Below are positions 17,629-25,369 of a DNA stretch of 64,000 nucleotides, in pieces. A program made the translations under genes and the position numbers. A model generated the notes under the pieces. The model searched no databases and had not been told where the DNA came from. It saw nothing but the letters and a program-made list of their open reading frames with translations. The DNA lies in the NCBI RefSeq assembly GCF_900129795.1, contig NZ_FQWW01000003.1, forward strand, positions 496,001 through 560,000. The letters are read 5' to 3'. How positions within the stretch are numbered: position 1 is the first letter of the stretch; the number at the start of each line of letters is the position of its first letter. This DNA comes from Flavobacterium sp. CF108 (GTDB lineage Bacteria > Bacteroidota > Bacteroidia > Flavobacteriales > Flavobacteriaceae).

Positions 17629-18417
17629 ATGCAAAACTTAAAAACACCAAAATTAACGATTGTTGGCGCAGGCCCAGGGGACGTTGAATTGATTACGATG
17701 AAAGCGATTAAAGCTTTAAAAAGTGCCGATGTAGTTTTGTACGATGCTTTGGTCAACGAAGAATTGTTAGAATATGCATCAAATGCAGAAATTATTTTTG
17801 TTGGAAAACGATTAGGCTGCCACGCTTACACACAAGATCAAATTAATGATTTGATTGTTTCGATGGCCAAAAGTCATGGGCATGTGGTAAGATTAAAAGG
17901 CGGAGATCCGTTTGTTTTTGGAAGAGGTAGCGAAGAAATCGGGTTTGCAGAAGATTTCGGTATCGAAACCGCTATTGTTCCCGGAATTTCATCTGCTTTA
18001 GGCGTTCCAGCTTCGGTTGGAATTAGTTTGACACAGCGTAAAGTAGCCGAAAGTTTCTGGGTCATTACCGGAACAACTTCAGATCATAAATTATCTAAAG
18101 ATGTTCTTTTGGCGTCAAAATCGGCGGCAACGGTAGTTATTTTGATGGGAATGCATAAATTGAACGAAATAATTTCGATTTATCAGGAAAACAGAAATGA
18201 CGATTTACCCATCGCAATTATTCAAAACGGAACAAAAAATTCAGAACAAAAAGTGATTGGAACTATCAATACAATCACTAAATTGGTTGCTGAAAAAAAT
18301 ATATCATCGCCCGCAATTATTGTGATTGGCGAAGTGGTTAGAAATACTTCAAGCTGGATTTCCTATTTTCAGGAACATTTTGAAGATGAATTCATTTTTC
18401 AGAATTTAAATTTATAA
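17629..18417 (+). CDS. cobA: Uroporphyrinogen-III C-methyltransferase (SUMT)
   Basis: Methylates uroporphyrinogen III twice with SAM, giving precorrin-2, the siroheme precursor needed by NirB (45260). 262 residues. Motifs: VGAGPGDVELITMKAIKAL (SAM-binding GxGPGDxxLxT), VVLYDALVN, VRLKGGDPFVFGRGSEE and VVPGISSALGVPASVGISLT. All fit CobA/CysG-A. No precorrin-2 dehydrogenase/ferrochelatase is in the window. It lies inside the Moco operon, 5 bases after mobA and 2 bases before moaD, coupling siroheme to Mo-cofactor production. Confidence 0.95.
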   Translation: MQNLKTPKLTIVGAGPGDVELITMKAIKALKSADVVLYDALVNEELLEYASNAEIIFVGKRLGCHAYTQDQINDLIVSMAKSHGHVVRLKGGDPFVFGRGSEEIGFAEDFGIETAIVPGISSALGVPASVGISLTQRKVAESFWVITGTTSDHKLSKDVLLASKSAATVVILMGMHKLNEIISIYQENRNDDLPIAIIQNGTKNSEQKVIGTINTITKLVAEKNISSPAIIVIGEVVRNTSSWISYFQEHFEDEFIFQNLNL

Positions 18418-18419
18418 AA

Positions 18420-18656
18420 ATGATTGAGGTTAAATATTTTGGAGCTGTTGCCGAAAAGACAAAATGTGAGTTCGAAAAAGTAGCTTTTTCTGAAGTTTCA
18501 CTGCAAGATTTATTACGTGATTTAGATGAGAAATATCAATTTGAATCGCTTTCTTTCAGCGTAGCAATAAATCAAAAAATAGTTTCAAAAGCAGCAGCAT
18601 ACGATTTGCAGACCAATGATATTGTTGCTTTATTACCGCCGTTTGCGGGAGGATAA
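18420..18656 (+). CDS. moaD: Molybdopterin synthase small subunit MoaD
   Basis: 78-residue ubiquitin-fold sulfur carrier ending in the essential Gly-Gly (PPFAGG). The C-terminus is adenylated by the MoeB-like protein and thiocarboxylated, then donates sulfur to cyclic pyranopterin with MoaE. It begins 2 bases after the SUMT stop and ends 10 bases before moeB. Start MIEVKYFGAVAEKT is typical of MoaD. Confidence 0.95.
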   Translation: MIEVKYFGAVAEKTKCEFEKVAFSEVSLQDLLRDLDEKYQFESLSFSVAINQKIVSKAAAYDLQTNDIVALLPPFAGG

Positions 18657-18666
18657 AAATTAATTT

Positions 18667-19737
18667 ATGAGTGCATCAAACCGATATAACCGACAAATGA
18701 TTCTTCCTGAAATAGGAGAGGATGGTCAGTACAAATTATCGAAATCTAAAGTTTTGGTTATTGGTGCCGGAGGTTTGGGCGCAGCAATTCTGCCTTATTT
18801 GGCTGCAGCCGGAGTTGGAGAAATAGGAATTGTAGATGATGATGTTATTGAGATTTCAAATTTGCACAGACAAGTTATTTACAAAAGCTCAGCTGTTGGA
18901 AAATCTAAAGTTGAAGAAGCAAAATTGATGATTTCAGAATTGAATCCGCTGATAAAAGTCAACGCTTTTGCTGAAAAATTATCAGGTAAAAATGCCATTT
19001 CGTTATTTGAAAAATATGATATTGTTGTTGATGCAACAGATAATATTTCGATTAAATATTTAATAAATGATGCTTGCCTGTTAACCAATAAATCAATGGT
19101 TTACGGATCTATTTTTAGATTTCAGGGGCAAGTTTCGGTTTTCAATTATCAAAACGGACCAACATATCGATGTTTATATCCAGATGAAAACAATAACGCA
19201 TTAAACTGCGAAGATGCCGGAGTAATAGGAATTTCGGTTGGAATTATCGGAATGCTTCAGGCAAATGAAGTCCTGAAAATGATTCTGGGAATTGGAGAAG
19301 TTTTAAGCGGAAAAATATTGGTTTATAATATCCTGAATAACGAACAGCAAAAATATGATTTCGATAAAAGTGATTTCCAGTTAATAAGCCGAGAATCATT
19401 TGAAGAAAAATATAATAAATCTGAAGTTGAAGAAGTCAATTTTGAATCGATTTTGGATGAAATAAATAATGATGCTGTTTTATTTTTGGATGTTAGAAAC
19501 GAAGAAGAACTGCCAAAAATCAGTTTAAAAAATCAAATCCAGATTCCTTTGCAGTATCTAGAAAATGAAATTGAAAAACTGGATAAAAACCAAACGATTT
19601 ATATTTTCTGTCAATCCGGAATTAGAAGTAAAATAGCAGCAGAATTACTTCAAAAACATCAATTTAAAAATATAAAAAGTATTGCTGGCGGTGTTTTAGC
19701 GATGAAACAATTATTAGCAATTGAAATAAATTTATAG
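18667..19737 (+). CDS. moeB: MoeB/ThiF-type adenylyltransferase with C-terminal rhodanese domain
   Basis: 356 residues. The N-terminal about 240 form a ThiF/MoeB fold: NRQMILPEIGEDGQYKLSKS, the nucleotide-binding VLVIGAGGLGAAILPYLAAA, DDDVIEISNLHRQVIY and VVDATDNISIKYLINDACL. The C-terminal about 100 are rhodanese, with the active Cys in IYIFCQSGIRSK. It activates the MoaD C-terminus and can pass sulfur to it from the rhodanese cysteine. Such MoeB-rhodanese fusions are known (MoeBR/MOCS3-like). It is adjacent to moaD, as expected. A repeat-rich gap of about 190 bases follows before moaE. Confidence 0.94.
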   Translation: MSASNRYNRQMILPEIGEDGQYKLSKSKVLVIGAGGLGAAILPYLAAAGVGEIGIVDDDVIEISNLHRQVIYKSSAVGKSKVEEAKLMISELNPLIKVNAFAEKLSGKNAISLFEKYDIVVDATDNISIKYLINDACLLTNKSMVYGSIFRFQGQVSVFNYQNGPTYRCLYPDENNNALNCEDAGVIGISVGIIGMLQANEVLKMILGIGEVLSGKILVYNILNNEQQKYDFDKSDFQLISRESFEEKYNKSEVEEVNFESILDEINNDAVLFLDVRNEEELPKISLKNQIQIPLQYLENEIEKLDKNQTIYIFCQSGIRSKIAAELLQKHQFKNIKSIAGGVLAMKQLLAIEINL

Positions 19738-19740
19738 CTA

Positions 19741-19912
19741 CAGATTACACAGATTAAAAGGATTTTTGAATTATTTTGTATAAAGTTGTTTGCCACGAAT
19801 TACACGAATTTTCACGAATTAATTTTTTGATTTTTGAGAATAAAAATTAGTGGAAATTAGTGTAATTCGTGGCAAAAGAAAAAAATCATTTTAATCCATA
19901 TAATCTGTGGCA
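19741..19912. repeat. Nested inverted repeat (GCCACGAATT family)
   Basis: Outer arms of the CAGATTACACAGATT type and its complement, and inner arms of GCCACGAATTACACGAATT and its complement. Copy of the family described at 16843-17015. It lies between moeB and moaE. Confidence 0.85.
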
Positions 19913-19928
19913 AAAAAAAACATAAAAA

Positions 19929-20360
19929 ATGAGTAAAAATGTATTTGTAGAAGGGCCAATTTCTCCTGAATTTATAGCCGAGTCGATTGCGAAACACCAA
20001 TCGAAACATACAATTGGGGCGCACAATATTTTTTTAGGACAAGTTCGTGCCGATGTAATTCACGACAATACAGTCGTGGCGATTGATTATTCGGCTTATA
20101 CTGATATGGCGAATGAAGCTTTGCACACCATTCGCGAAAAAGCTTTCGCTAAATTCGATTTGACCTGTATGCACATTTACCACAGTTTAGGCGTTGTAAA
20201 AGCAGGTGAAATTTGTTTGTTTGTGTTTGTTTCGGCAACACGTCGCAAACAAGTTTATGAAGCAACAGAAGCTATTGTAAACTGGATTAAAACTGATGTG
20301 CCGATTTTTGGTAAAGAAATGTTTGAAAACGATACATTCACCTGGAAACAAAATACCTAA
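19929..20360 (+). CDS. moaE: Molybdopterin synthase large subunit MoaE
   Basis: 143 residues. Catalytic subunit that converts cyclic pyranopterin monophosphate to molybdopterin using MoaD thiocarboxylate. Motifs: HTIGAHNIFLGQVRAD near residues 28-45, VAIDYSAYTDMANEAL, HIYHSLGVVKAGEICLFVFV and ATRRKQVYEATEAIVNWIKTD, which includes the conserved RxxAFxA-like helix and catalytic Lys region. Ends with FTWKQNT. The next gene (moaCB) starts 10 bases later. Confidence 0.95.
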   Translation: MSKNVFVEGPISPEFIAESIAKHQSKHTIGAHNIFLGQVRADVIHDNTVVAIDYSAYTDMANEALHTIREKAFAKFDLTCMHIYHSLGVVKAGEICLFVFVSATRRKQVYEATEAIVNWIKTDVPIFGKEMFENDTFTWKQNT

Positions 20361-20369
20361 TAAAACAGA

Positions 20370-21284
20370 ATGGTAGATATTACGCATAAAATAAGCACAT
20401 TAAGAAAAGCAACCGCAACAGCAATTGTGAAAGTCAGCAGACAAGAAACCATTGATGCCGTGGTGAATAATTTAGTTCCGAAAGGGAATGTGCTCGAAAT
20501 GGCAAAAACGGCAGGATTATTTGCGGTAAAAAATACTCATTTATCGATTCCGGATTGTCACCCGCTTCCAATTGAATTTACTTCGGTTGAATATAAAATT
20601 GAAGATTTGGAGATTCAGATTATCTTTAATGTAAAAACCGTTTATAAAACCGGAGTTGAGGTTGAAGCCATGCACGGCGCATCGATTGTGGCATTGACGA
20701 TGTATGATATGTTGAAACCAATTGATAAAGAAATCGAAATTTCAACCATTAAACTGATTAATAAAGAAGGTGGAAAATCTTCTTTCAAAAATAAATTTCC
20801 GTATGCGATAAAGGCAGCAGTTTTTGTTTGTTCTGATTCGATTTTTGCAGGAGATAAAGAAGACAGATCTGGAAAAATTATTGTGGAAAAATTAGATTCA
20901 TATGGAGTTGAAACTTCGCATTATGAAATTATTCCTGATGAATTGGATATTATTCAGGAAAAAACAAAAGCTTACGCAAAAGATAATCAGCTGGTAATTT
21001 TTACAGGCGGAACGGGATTGTCTCCAAGAGATGTTACACCGGAAGCTTTGTCGCCAATTTTAGAAAGCAGAATTCCGGGAATCGAAGAAGCAATTCGCGA
21101 TTACGGACAGCAGAGAATGCCATATGCCATGCTTTCGAGAACTGTGGCGGGAACTTTGGGTAAAAGTTTAGTTTTGGCTTTGCCGGGCTCAACAAATGGA
21201 GCGAGAGAATCGATGGACGCTGTTTTTCCGCATGTAATGCACGTCTTTCATATTTTAAAAGGAAAAAATCATGACAGCCTCTAA
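20370..21284 (+). CDS. moaCB: Bifunctional MoaC/MoaB molybdenum cofactor protein
   Basis: 304-residue fusion. Residues 1-150 are MoaC (cyclic pyranopterin monophosphate synthase): AGLFAVKNTHLSIPDCHPLP, TGVEVEAMHGASIVALTMYD and INKEGGKSS. Residues about 155-304 are MoaB (molybdopterin adenylyltransferase-like): VFVCSDSIFAGDKEDRSG, LVIFTGGTGLSPRDVTPEAL and LVLALPGSTNGARESMDAVF. This fusion is common in Bacteroidota. The moaA gene overlaps its 3' end by 14 bases, indicating translational coupling. Together with MoaA it covers the first step of the pathway and the adenylation before MoeA. Confidence 0.95.
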   Translation: MVDITHKISTLRKATATAIVKVSRQETIDAVVNNLVPKGNVLEMAKTAGLFAVKNTHLSIPDCHPLPIEFTSVEYKIEDLEIQIIFNVKTVYKTGVEVEAMHGASIVALTMYDMLKPIDKEIEISTIKLINKEGGKSSFKNKFPYAIKAAVFVCSDSIFAGDKEDRSGKIIVEKLDSYGVETSHYEIIPDELDIIQEKTKAYAKDNQLVIFTGGTGLSPRDVTPEALSPILESRIPGIEEAIRDYGQQRMPYAMLSRTVAGTLGKSLVLALPGSTNGARESMDAVFPHVMHVFHILKGKNHDSL

Positions 21285-22278
21285 CACAATTTTGACGGAT
21301 GTTTTTGGGCGCAGGCATAATTACCTGCGCATTTCGCTGCTGGAAAAATGCAATCTGCGTTGTACGTACTGCATGCCGGCTGACGGAATTGCGCTTTCTC
21401 CTAAAGCCAGTTTAATGACGGCCGACGAGATTTTTGGTATCGCTCAGACTTTCGCACAAAATGGTGTTGACAAAATTAGATTAACAGGCGGAGAACCACT
21501 TTTACGAAAAGACTTTCCGGAGATAATCGCAAAATTAGCTGATTTAAATATTTCACTTTCGATAACTACAAACGGAATTTTAATCGATCGTCATATAGAC
21601 GTTTTAAAGCAGTTTAAAGTCAAAAAGATCAATTTGAGTTTAGATACTTTGGTTTCGTCTAAATTCCATTCTATAACGCTCAGAAATCAGTTTGAAAAAG
21701 TGGTTGATAATCTGCATTTGCTTTTAAATCATGATTTTCAGGTGAAAGTAAATGTCGTTTTAATGAAAGGTTTTAATGATAACGAAATTGTCGATTTTGT
21801 TAAGCTGACACAGTTTCTGCCTATTTCAGTTCGGTTTATTGAGTTCATGCCTTTTGCTGGAAATGAATGGGACAGAAGCAAAATGGTTTCTCAAAATGAG
21901 ATTTTATCTTTGGTAGGAAATAATTTTGCAGAAGATGAAATTCAAAAACTGGAAGATGAAAAAAACTTTACGGCCAGAACGTATAAAATAAAAGGTTTTC
22001 AAGGTGATTTCGGAATTATAAGTTCGATTACAAACCCGTTTTGTGACAGCTGTAACCGAATTCGTTTAACTGCGGATGGAAAAATAAAAAACTGCCTTTT
22101 CTCAAACTCTGAAACGGATCTTTTAACGCCTTATAGAAATGGCGAATCGATTACAAATTTGATTTCTGAATCTGTTCAAAATAAAAAGAAAGTCCGCGCG
22201 GGAATGGTAACGATTGATGAAATGAATGATCCTGCCAAACATTTTGATAATCGTAGTATGATTGCGATTGGGGGGTAG
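21271..22278 (+). CDS. moaA: GTP 3',8-cyclase MoaA (radical SAM)
   Basis: 335 residues. Radical-SAM motif CNLRCTYCM near residues 27-35; SAM-binding KIRLTGGEPLLRKDF; LSITTNGILI. The C-terminal second cluster motif CDSCNRIRLTADGKIKNCLF binds the GTP-coordinating [4Fe-4S]. It catalyses the first step of Moco synthesis with MoaC. The start overlaps moaCB by 14 bases. It ends in IAIGG; MoaA proteins usually end in Gly-Gly, which matches. It is the last gene of the cofactor cluster and is followed by dispersed repeats. Confidence 0.97.
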   Translation: MTASNTILTDVFGRRHNYLRISLLEKCNLRCTYCMPADGIALSPKASLMTADEIFGIAQTFAQNGVDKIRLTGGEPLLRKDFPEIIAKLADLNISLSITTNGILIDRHIDVLKQFKVKKINLSLDTLVSSKFHSITLRNQFEKVVDNLHLLLNHDFQVKVNVVLMKGFNDNEIVDFVKLTQFLPISVRFIEFMPFAGNEWDRSKMVSQNEILSLVGNNFAEDEIQKLEDEKNFTARTYKIKGFQGDFGIISSITNPFCDSCNRIRLTADGKIKNCLFSNSETDLLTPYRNGESITNLISESVQNKKKVRAGMVTIDEMNDPAKHFDNRSMIAIGG

Positions 22279-22503
22279 TCCTTCGACTTCGCTCAGGATG
22301 ACAGAATGTTGGTGAGGTTTATATAATTACTGCTCATTGCAAAAAGCCCTTCGACTTCGTTCAGGGTGACACAGGTATTGTCAGGCTGAGCGAAGTCGAA
22401 GCCTTTAACCGCAGTGCTTTGTCCTTGCGAGGAACGAAGCAATCTCACTATTATGAACAACGTTACTTATTGCTAGTGCGGTTGCTTCGTTCCTCGCAAT
22501 GAC
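22278..22503. repeat. Cluster of dispersed repeats (CTTCGACTTCG and GCGAGGAACGAAGCAA types)
   Basis: Two same-strand copies of CTTCGACTTCGCTCAGG-like sequence near 22281 and 22349, an inverted copy near 22381-22402, then an inverted pair TTGCGAGGAACGAAGCAATC (22425-22444) and its complement (22480-22499). A further copy of the first type is at 41889-41912. These are non-coding dispersed repeats after moaA. No ORF. Confidence 0.8.
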
Positions 22504-22510
22504 TGCATAA

Positions 22511-22549
22511 AAAAAGGTTCAACTTTATTAAAGTCAAACCTTTCTTAGA
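22511..22549 (-). terminator. Intrinsic terminator of the Lys/Ala-rich protein gene
   Basis: Read on the minus strand: AAAGGTTTGACTTT, a 3-base loop, AAAGTTGAACCTTT, then a T run. The 14-bp stem has two mismatched positions. It directly follows the stop codon at 22552. Confidence 0.8.
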
Positions 22550-22551
22550 TA

Positions 22552-23229
22552 TTATTTTTTATTTTTAGCTTTAGCCTTCTTTTTAGACTTAACTTTCTTT
22601 TTAGCAATTTTTTTCGCTTTCGCTTTATCTTTTGCTTTTTTCGCTTTTTCTTTTTTCTTAGCTGCAGCTTTTAATTTCGCTTTCTTAGCTTTTTCTTTCA
22701 GTTTGTCTTTTTTAGCTTTCTCTTTTTTCTTAGCTAATTTCTTTTTCGCTTTGTCCTTTTCTGTGTCTTTCACTTTCTTTACTTTTTTATCAGATTTATC
22801 TTTAGCAGTTTCTACAGTTGTAGTTGTTCCGCTTGTGTTTTCTTCTTTAGCATCAGTAACAGTAGTTTTTGTAACGACTGTTTTTACTGCTTCCGGTTTA
22901 ATAGTTGGAGTCAATACTTTTTTAGCAGGAGCTCTACGTGCTGCCGGTTTTGCTGTAGTTACAGCTGTTTTTGAAACAGATGCTGCCGGAGCTTTTGCTG
23001 TAGCTGCTGGTTTTTTTACAGTTGTTGCAGCAGGTTTTGCAGTTACAGCAGGTTTTGCTGTTGTAGCTGCAGGTTTAGCCGTTGTCGCAGTTTTAACTGG
23101 AGCAGGTTTAGCAGGTGCTTTTGCTGGTGTTTTATCTTCAGCTTTTGCATTTTCTGCAGCTGGCTGAATATTTTCTGTTGTAGGTGAATCGATTTTCTCT
23201 GGAGTTACTTCTTCGTTCTTGTTTTCCAT
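22552..23229 (-). CDS. Lys/Ala/Pro-rich, histone H1-like low-complexity protein
   Basis: 225 residues of extreme composition. The first 30 are acidic (MENKNEEVTPEKIDSP). About residues 30-115 are Ala/Lys/Pro/Thr repeats (TAKPAATTAKPAV type). A Thr/Glu-rich linker follows, and the last 90 are almost only Lys and Ala (KKLAKKKEKAKK type). There is no signal peptide or enzyme motif. It resembles AlgP/histone-H1-like nucleic-acid-binding tails, so DNA or RNA binding is plausible but not shown. The opposite strand also has a long open frame purely because of the skewed codons. It has its own terminator and shows no link to its neighbours. Confidence 0.75.
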   Translation of the reverse strand: MENKNEEVTPEKIDSPTTENIQPAAENAKAEDKTPAKAPAKPAPVKTATTAKPAATTAKPAVTAKPAATTVKKPAATAKAPAASVSKTAVTTAKPAARRAPAKKVLTPTIKPEAVKTVVTKTTVTDAKEENTSGTTTTVETAKDKSDKKVKKVKDTEKDKAKKKLAKKKEKAKKDKLKEKAKKAKLKAAAKKKEKAKKAKDKAKAKKIAKKKVKSKKKAKAKNKK

Positions 23230-23540
23230 ATAAATGTGCTTTTAAATGAGGATTATTAATAACAATGTGATCAAATTGTTAATTTATGGTTAAGTAAAGA
23301 TAACTATAAAACAAGTCTCCCAATGTTAAGTTTTTTGTTAAAATTAAGAGTTAAACGTTTGAATGTTAAATGTTTAATTTTTTTAGTAAAATTAAAACTT
23401 GAAATCTCTTAACAATTCTACATGAAAAAATAGAAGAAATTGCTGTATAAATGCGGAATATTGTTAAAAAGTGAGAGGTAAAAAGTGAATTGTAAATAAT
23501 AAGACGTAAAATGTATTTTACTTGATGTTTCTTTTGAAAA

Positions 23541-23632
23541 CGAATGTCCTAGCCCCGATGGGAGGGAAAATCCTTTTGTGCCGGGGTTCGGCACAAAAGA
23601 TTTGGAAGGACAGCGGGATTAGCTCCTAAAAA
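23541..23632. repeat. Dispersed structured element with GTGCCGGGGTTCGGCAC hairpin, copy 1
   Basis: A hairpin CTTTTGTGCCG / CGGCACAAAAG with loop GGGTT (centre near 23585), flanked by AGCCCCGATGGGAGGG-like and GGAAGGACAGCGGGATTAGCTC-like segments. A second copy lies at 55255-55345 with 34 identical bases in the hairpin core and similar flanks. The rest of 23230-23662 is AT-rich and holds no credible ORF. It looks like a mobile structured element or a conserved RNA; I cannot tell which. Confidence 0.75.
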
Positions 23633-23662
23633 TTATTCTGATAAATATTAATTCTCTGCAAT

Positions 23663-25105
23663 TTACTTCGTCAGTTCGTTATCGCTTGTGTCCAGAATTT
23701 TGAAGTTACTTTTTGGGGCTTCGCATAAGGAACAGCAATAATCTTCGCCTAAATCTATAAATAAAATACCTTTTGGAATACCTTGGCTTTCATCTCCAAA
23801 TTCTGATTTATAAAGCGTTAAGCATTCCAGGCATTGGTAAATATCTTGTTGTGGTTTCTCTTTTTTTTGAGTTTTTTCGATGGATTCTGTTGCTGCATTA
23901 CCGAGTTCGTCGAAATATTTTCGGCTTAATTCAATTAAAATCGTTGGCAGTTCGAGTTTGTCAATGTCTTGGGAATGCACAATATATTCACGGGTATTTG
24001 GATCGAAATTTTTTGCATATAATACATTATAGGTATCGCGAATTTTAATGGATTCTAAAGCGGCAGGAAGTTCATTTTTTTCAATTACGATAGAAGTAAA
24101 ATAATGTCCGTCACGATTGTATTCGGATATTCCGAAATTCAATCCATAAGTACTAATGTCAAACTGATCGAGCGTACGGACTAAAAATGTTTTCAGATTC
24201 AAGGCCCATTCCATTGCAACGGGTAAATGCCAGTTGAGTTCTAATAGGGAATGGCGAACATTGATTCCTCTTTTGCCTAAAAATTTTTCCCATTCTAATT
24301 TTCGATCTTTTGGGATTCCTTTTATGATAAATGATTTCCAGGGCGTAATACAGATTTTCCCGATTTTACAGTCGAAACACAAATCGCACATTTCTTTTAG
24401 GAAATCGAGGTCATATAGATTATTTCGCCAATAAAGCCCCAGCCAATATTGATCGATTCCCATTCTGTTCATTCCTTCATAATACGGAAATGGATAAAAG
24501 GGAATGTTCAAAGGTTTGTCGATTGTTCTGTTATTGGTATCTAAAGCCTCACTTACGAGGTTAAAAATCAAATCGATTCCTATAGATTCTTCGGCAGTAA
24601 TTTTTTCGATTTCGTAATAAAATTTGGCAATATCCCAGCTGTAAATCAAGACAGGATAAACTTCCATACGTTCCCATTTTGGTAAACGAATATATAGGTA
24701 CCAATAATCTTCGTGTTCTGAAGCAATAAAATTTAAATGCCCTGTAAACAACGGAACCAATTGCTGCTTTGGATCGTTTATATTGACTTTAAGTTTTGGC
24801 TGTTCTTTAAAAAGCTCTAATATATAAAGGAATTTATTCCCGGTAAGCCAATTGGTATTTCTGAAAATATCGGTCGAAACATATGACGAAACTATATTAT
24901 TCCCGCTTTTTTGATCAGGATAAACAAAATGATGTTTGCCTAAAGCAGTTTTATCCAAAGATTTAAACCCTTTCGGGAAAATAATATCCTGTCTCGATCC
25001 AAATGAAATAGAATCCAGTCCTTGATCTGCAGCCATATTAACGACTTCTCTCAATTCTCCCGGCGAAATAACGCCTCCTTTTACTATTAATCTTGTTAAC
25101 TCCAT
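23663..25105 (-). CDS. Nitrite/sulfite-reductase-like protein with C-terminal rubredoxin domain
   Basis: 480 residues from the ATG at 25105; a TTG at 25126 lies in repeat sequence. The N-terminus (LIVKGGVISPGELREVVNMA, then SISFGSRQDIIFP) resembles the ferredoxin-like half-domain of nitrite/sulfite reductases. A Cys-rich centre (CDLCFDCKIGKICITPWKSF) may bind an iron-sulfur cluster, though the canonical CX5C...CX3C siroheme motif is not intact. The last about 60 residues are a rubredoxin-like domain (YQCLECLTLY, then DYCCSLCEAPKSNF). The nitrate reductase fusion (25370) lies upstream on the same strand, so I infer an electron carrier or nitrite-handling partner. The exact reaction is unknown. 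Confidence 0.75.
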   Translation of the reverse strand: MELTRLIVKGGVISPGELREVVNMAADQGLDSISFGSRQDIIFPKGFKSLDKTALGKHHFVYPDQKSGNNIVSSYVSTDIFRNTNWLTGNKFLYILELFKEQPKLKVNINDPKQQLVPLFTGHLNFIASEHEDYWYLYIRLPKWERMEVYPVLIYSWDIAKFYYEIEKITAEESIGIDLIFNLVSEALDTNNRTIDKPLNIPFYPFPYYEGMNRMGIDQYWLGLYWRNNLYDLDFLKEMCDLCFDCKIGKICITPWKSFIIKGIPKDRKLEWEKFLGKRGINVRHSLLELNWHLPVAMEWALNLKTFLVRTLDQFDISTYGLNFGISEYNRDGHYFTSIVIEKNELPAALESIKIRDTYNVLYAKNFDPNTREYIVHSQDIDKLELPTILIELSRKYFDELGNAATESIEKTQKKEKPQQDIYQCLECLTLYKSEFGDESQGIPKGILFIDLGEDYCCSLCEAPKSNFKILDTSDNELTK

Positions 25106-25116
25106 TTTTTTTGTTT

Positions 25117-25363
25117 TAGGTTTCAAGTTTCAGGTTTCACGTTGCTGGATTGTGTTGATTTAAACGCAAAGTTCACAAAGGTTTTTCGCAAAGTTTTTAA
25201 AGGTTTATATTCTGTGTGTAAAATTGTTTTCTATTAAAAGCTCACAAAGCAATACGTTAAAGCTTTGTATACAGCTTTGCGAACTTTGCGAAAAACCTTT
25301 GTGAACTTTGCAGTAAAATTTATGTTCAAAGAAAAGTAACTTGAAACATGAAACCTGAAACAA
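25117..25363. repeat. Heptamer repeats and a long inverted repeat
   Basis: TTTCAAG/TTTCAGG heptamers sit at 25117-25140, and AACTTGAAACATGAAACC-like units at about 25338-25363. Between them is a 30-bp inverted repeat: CGCAAAGTTCACAAAGG-type sequence at 25165-25195 and its complement at 25282-25311. It fills the gap between the two minus-strand genes. Confidence 0.8.
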
Positions 25364-25369
25364 AATTAA

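Noticed and set aside
22703..23167. Long open frame of 154 codons on the plus strand, hydrophobic (Val/Ala/Phe)
   Set aside because: Exact antisense of the Lys/Ala-rich gene; the frame is open only because of its skewed codons. No promoter or terminator on that strand.
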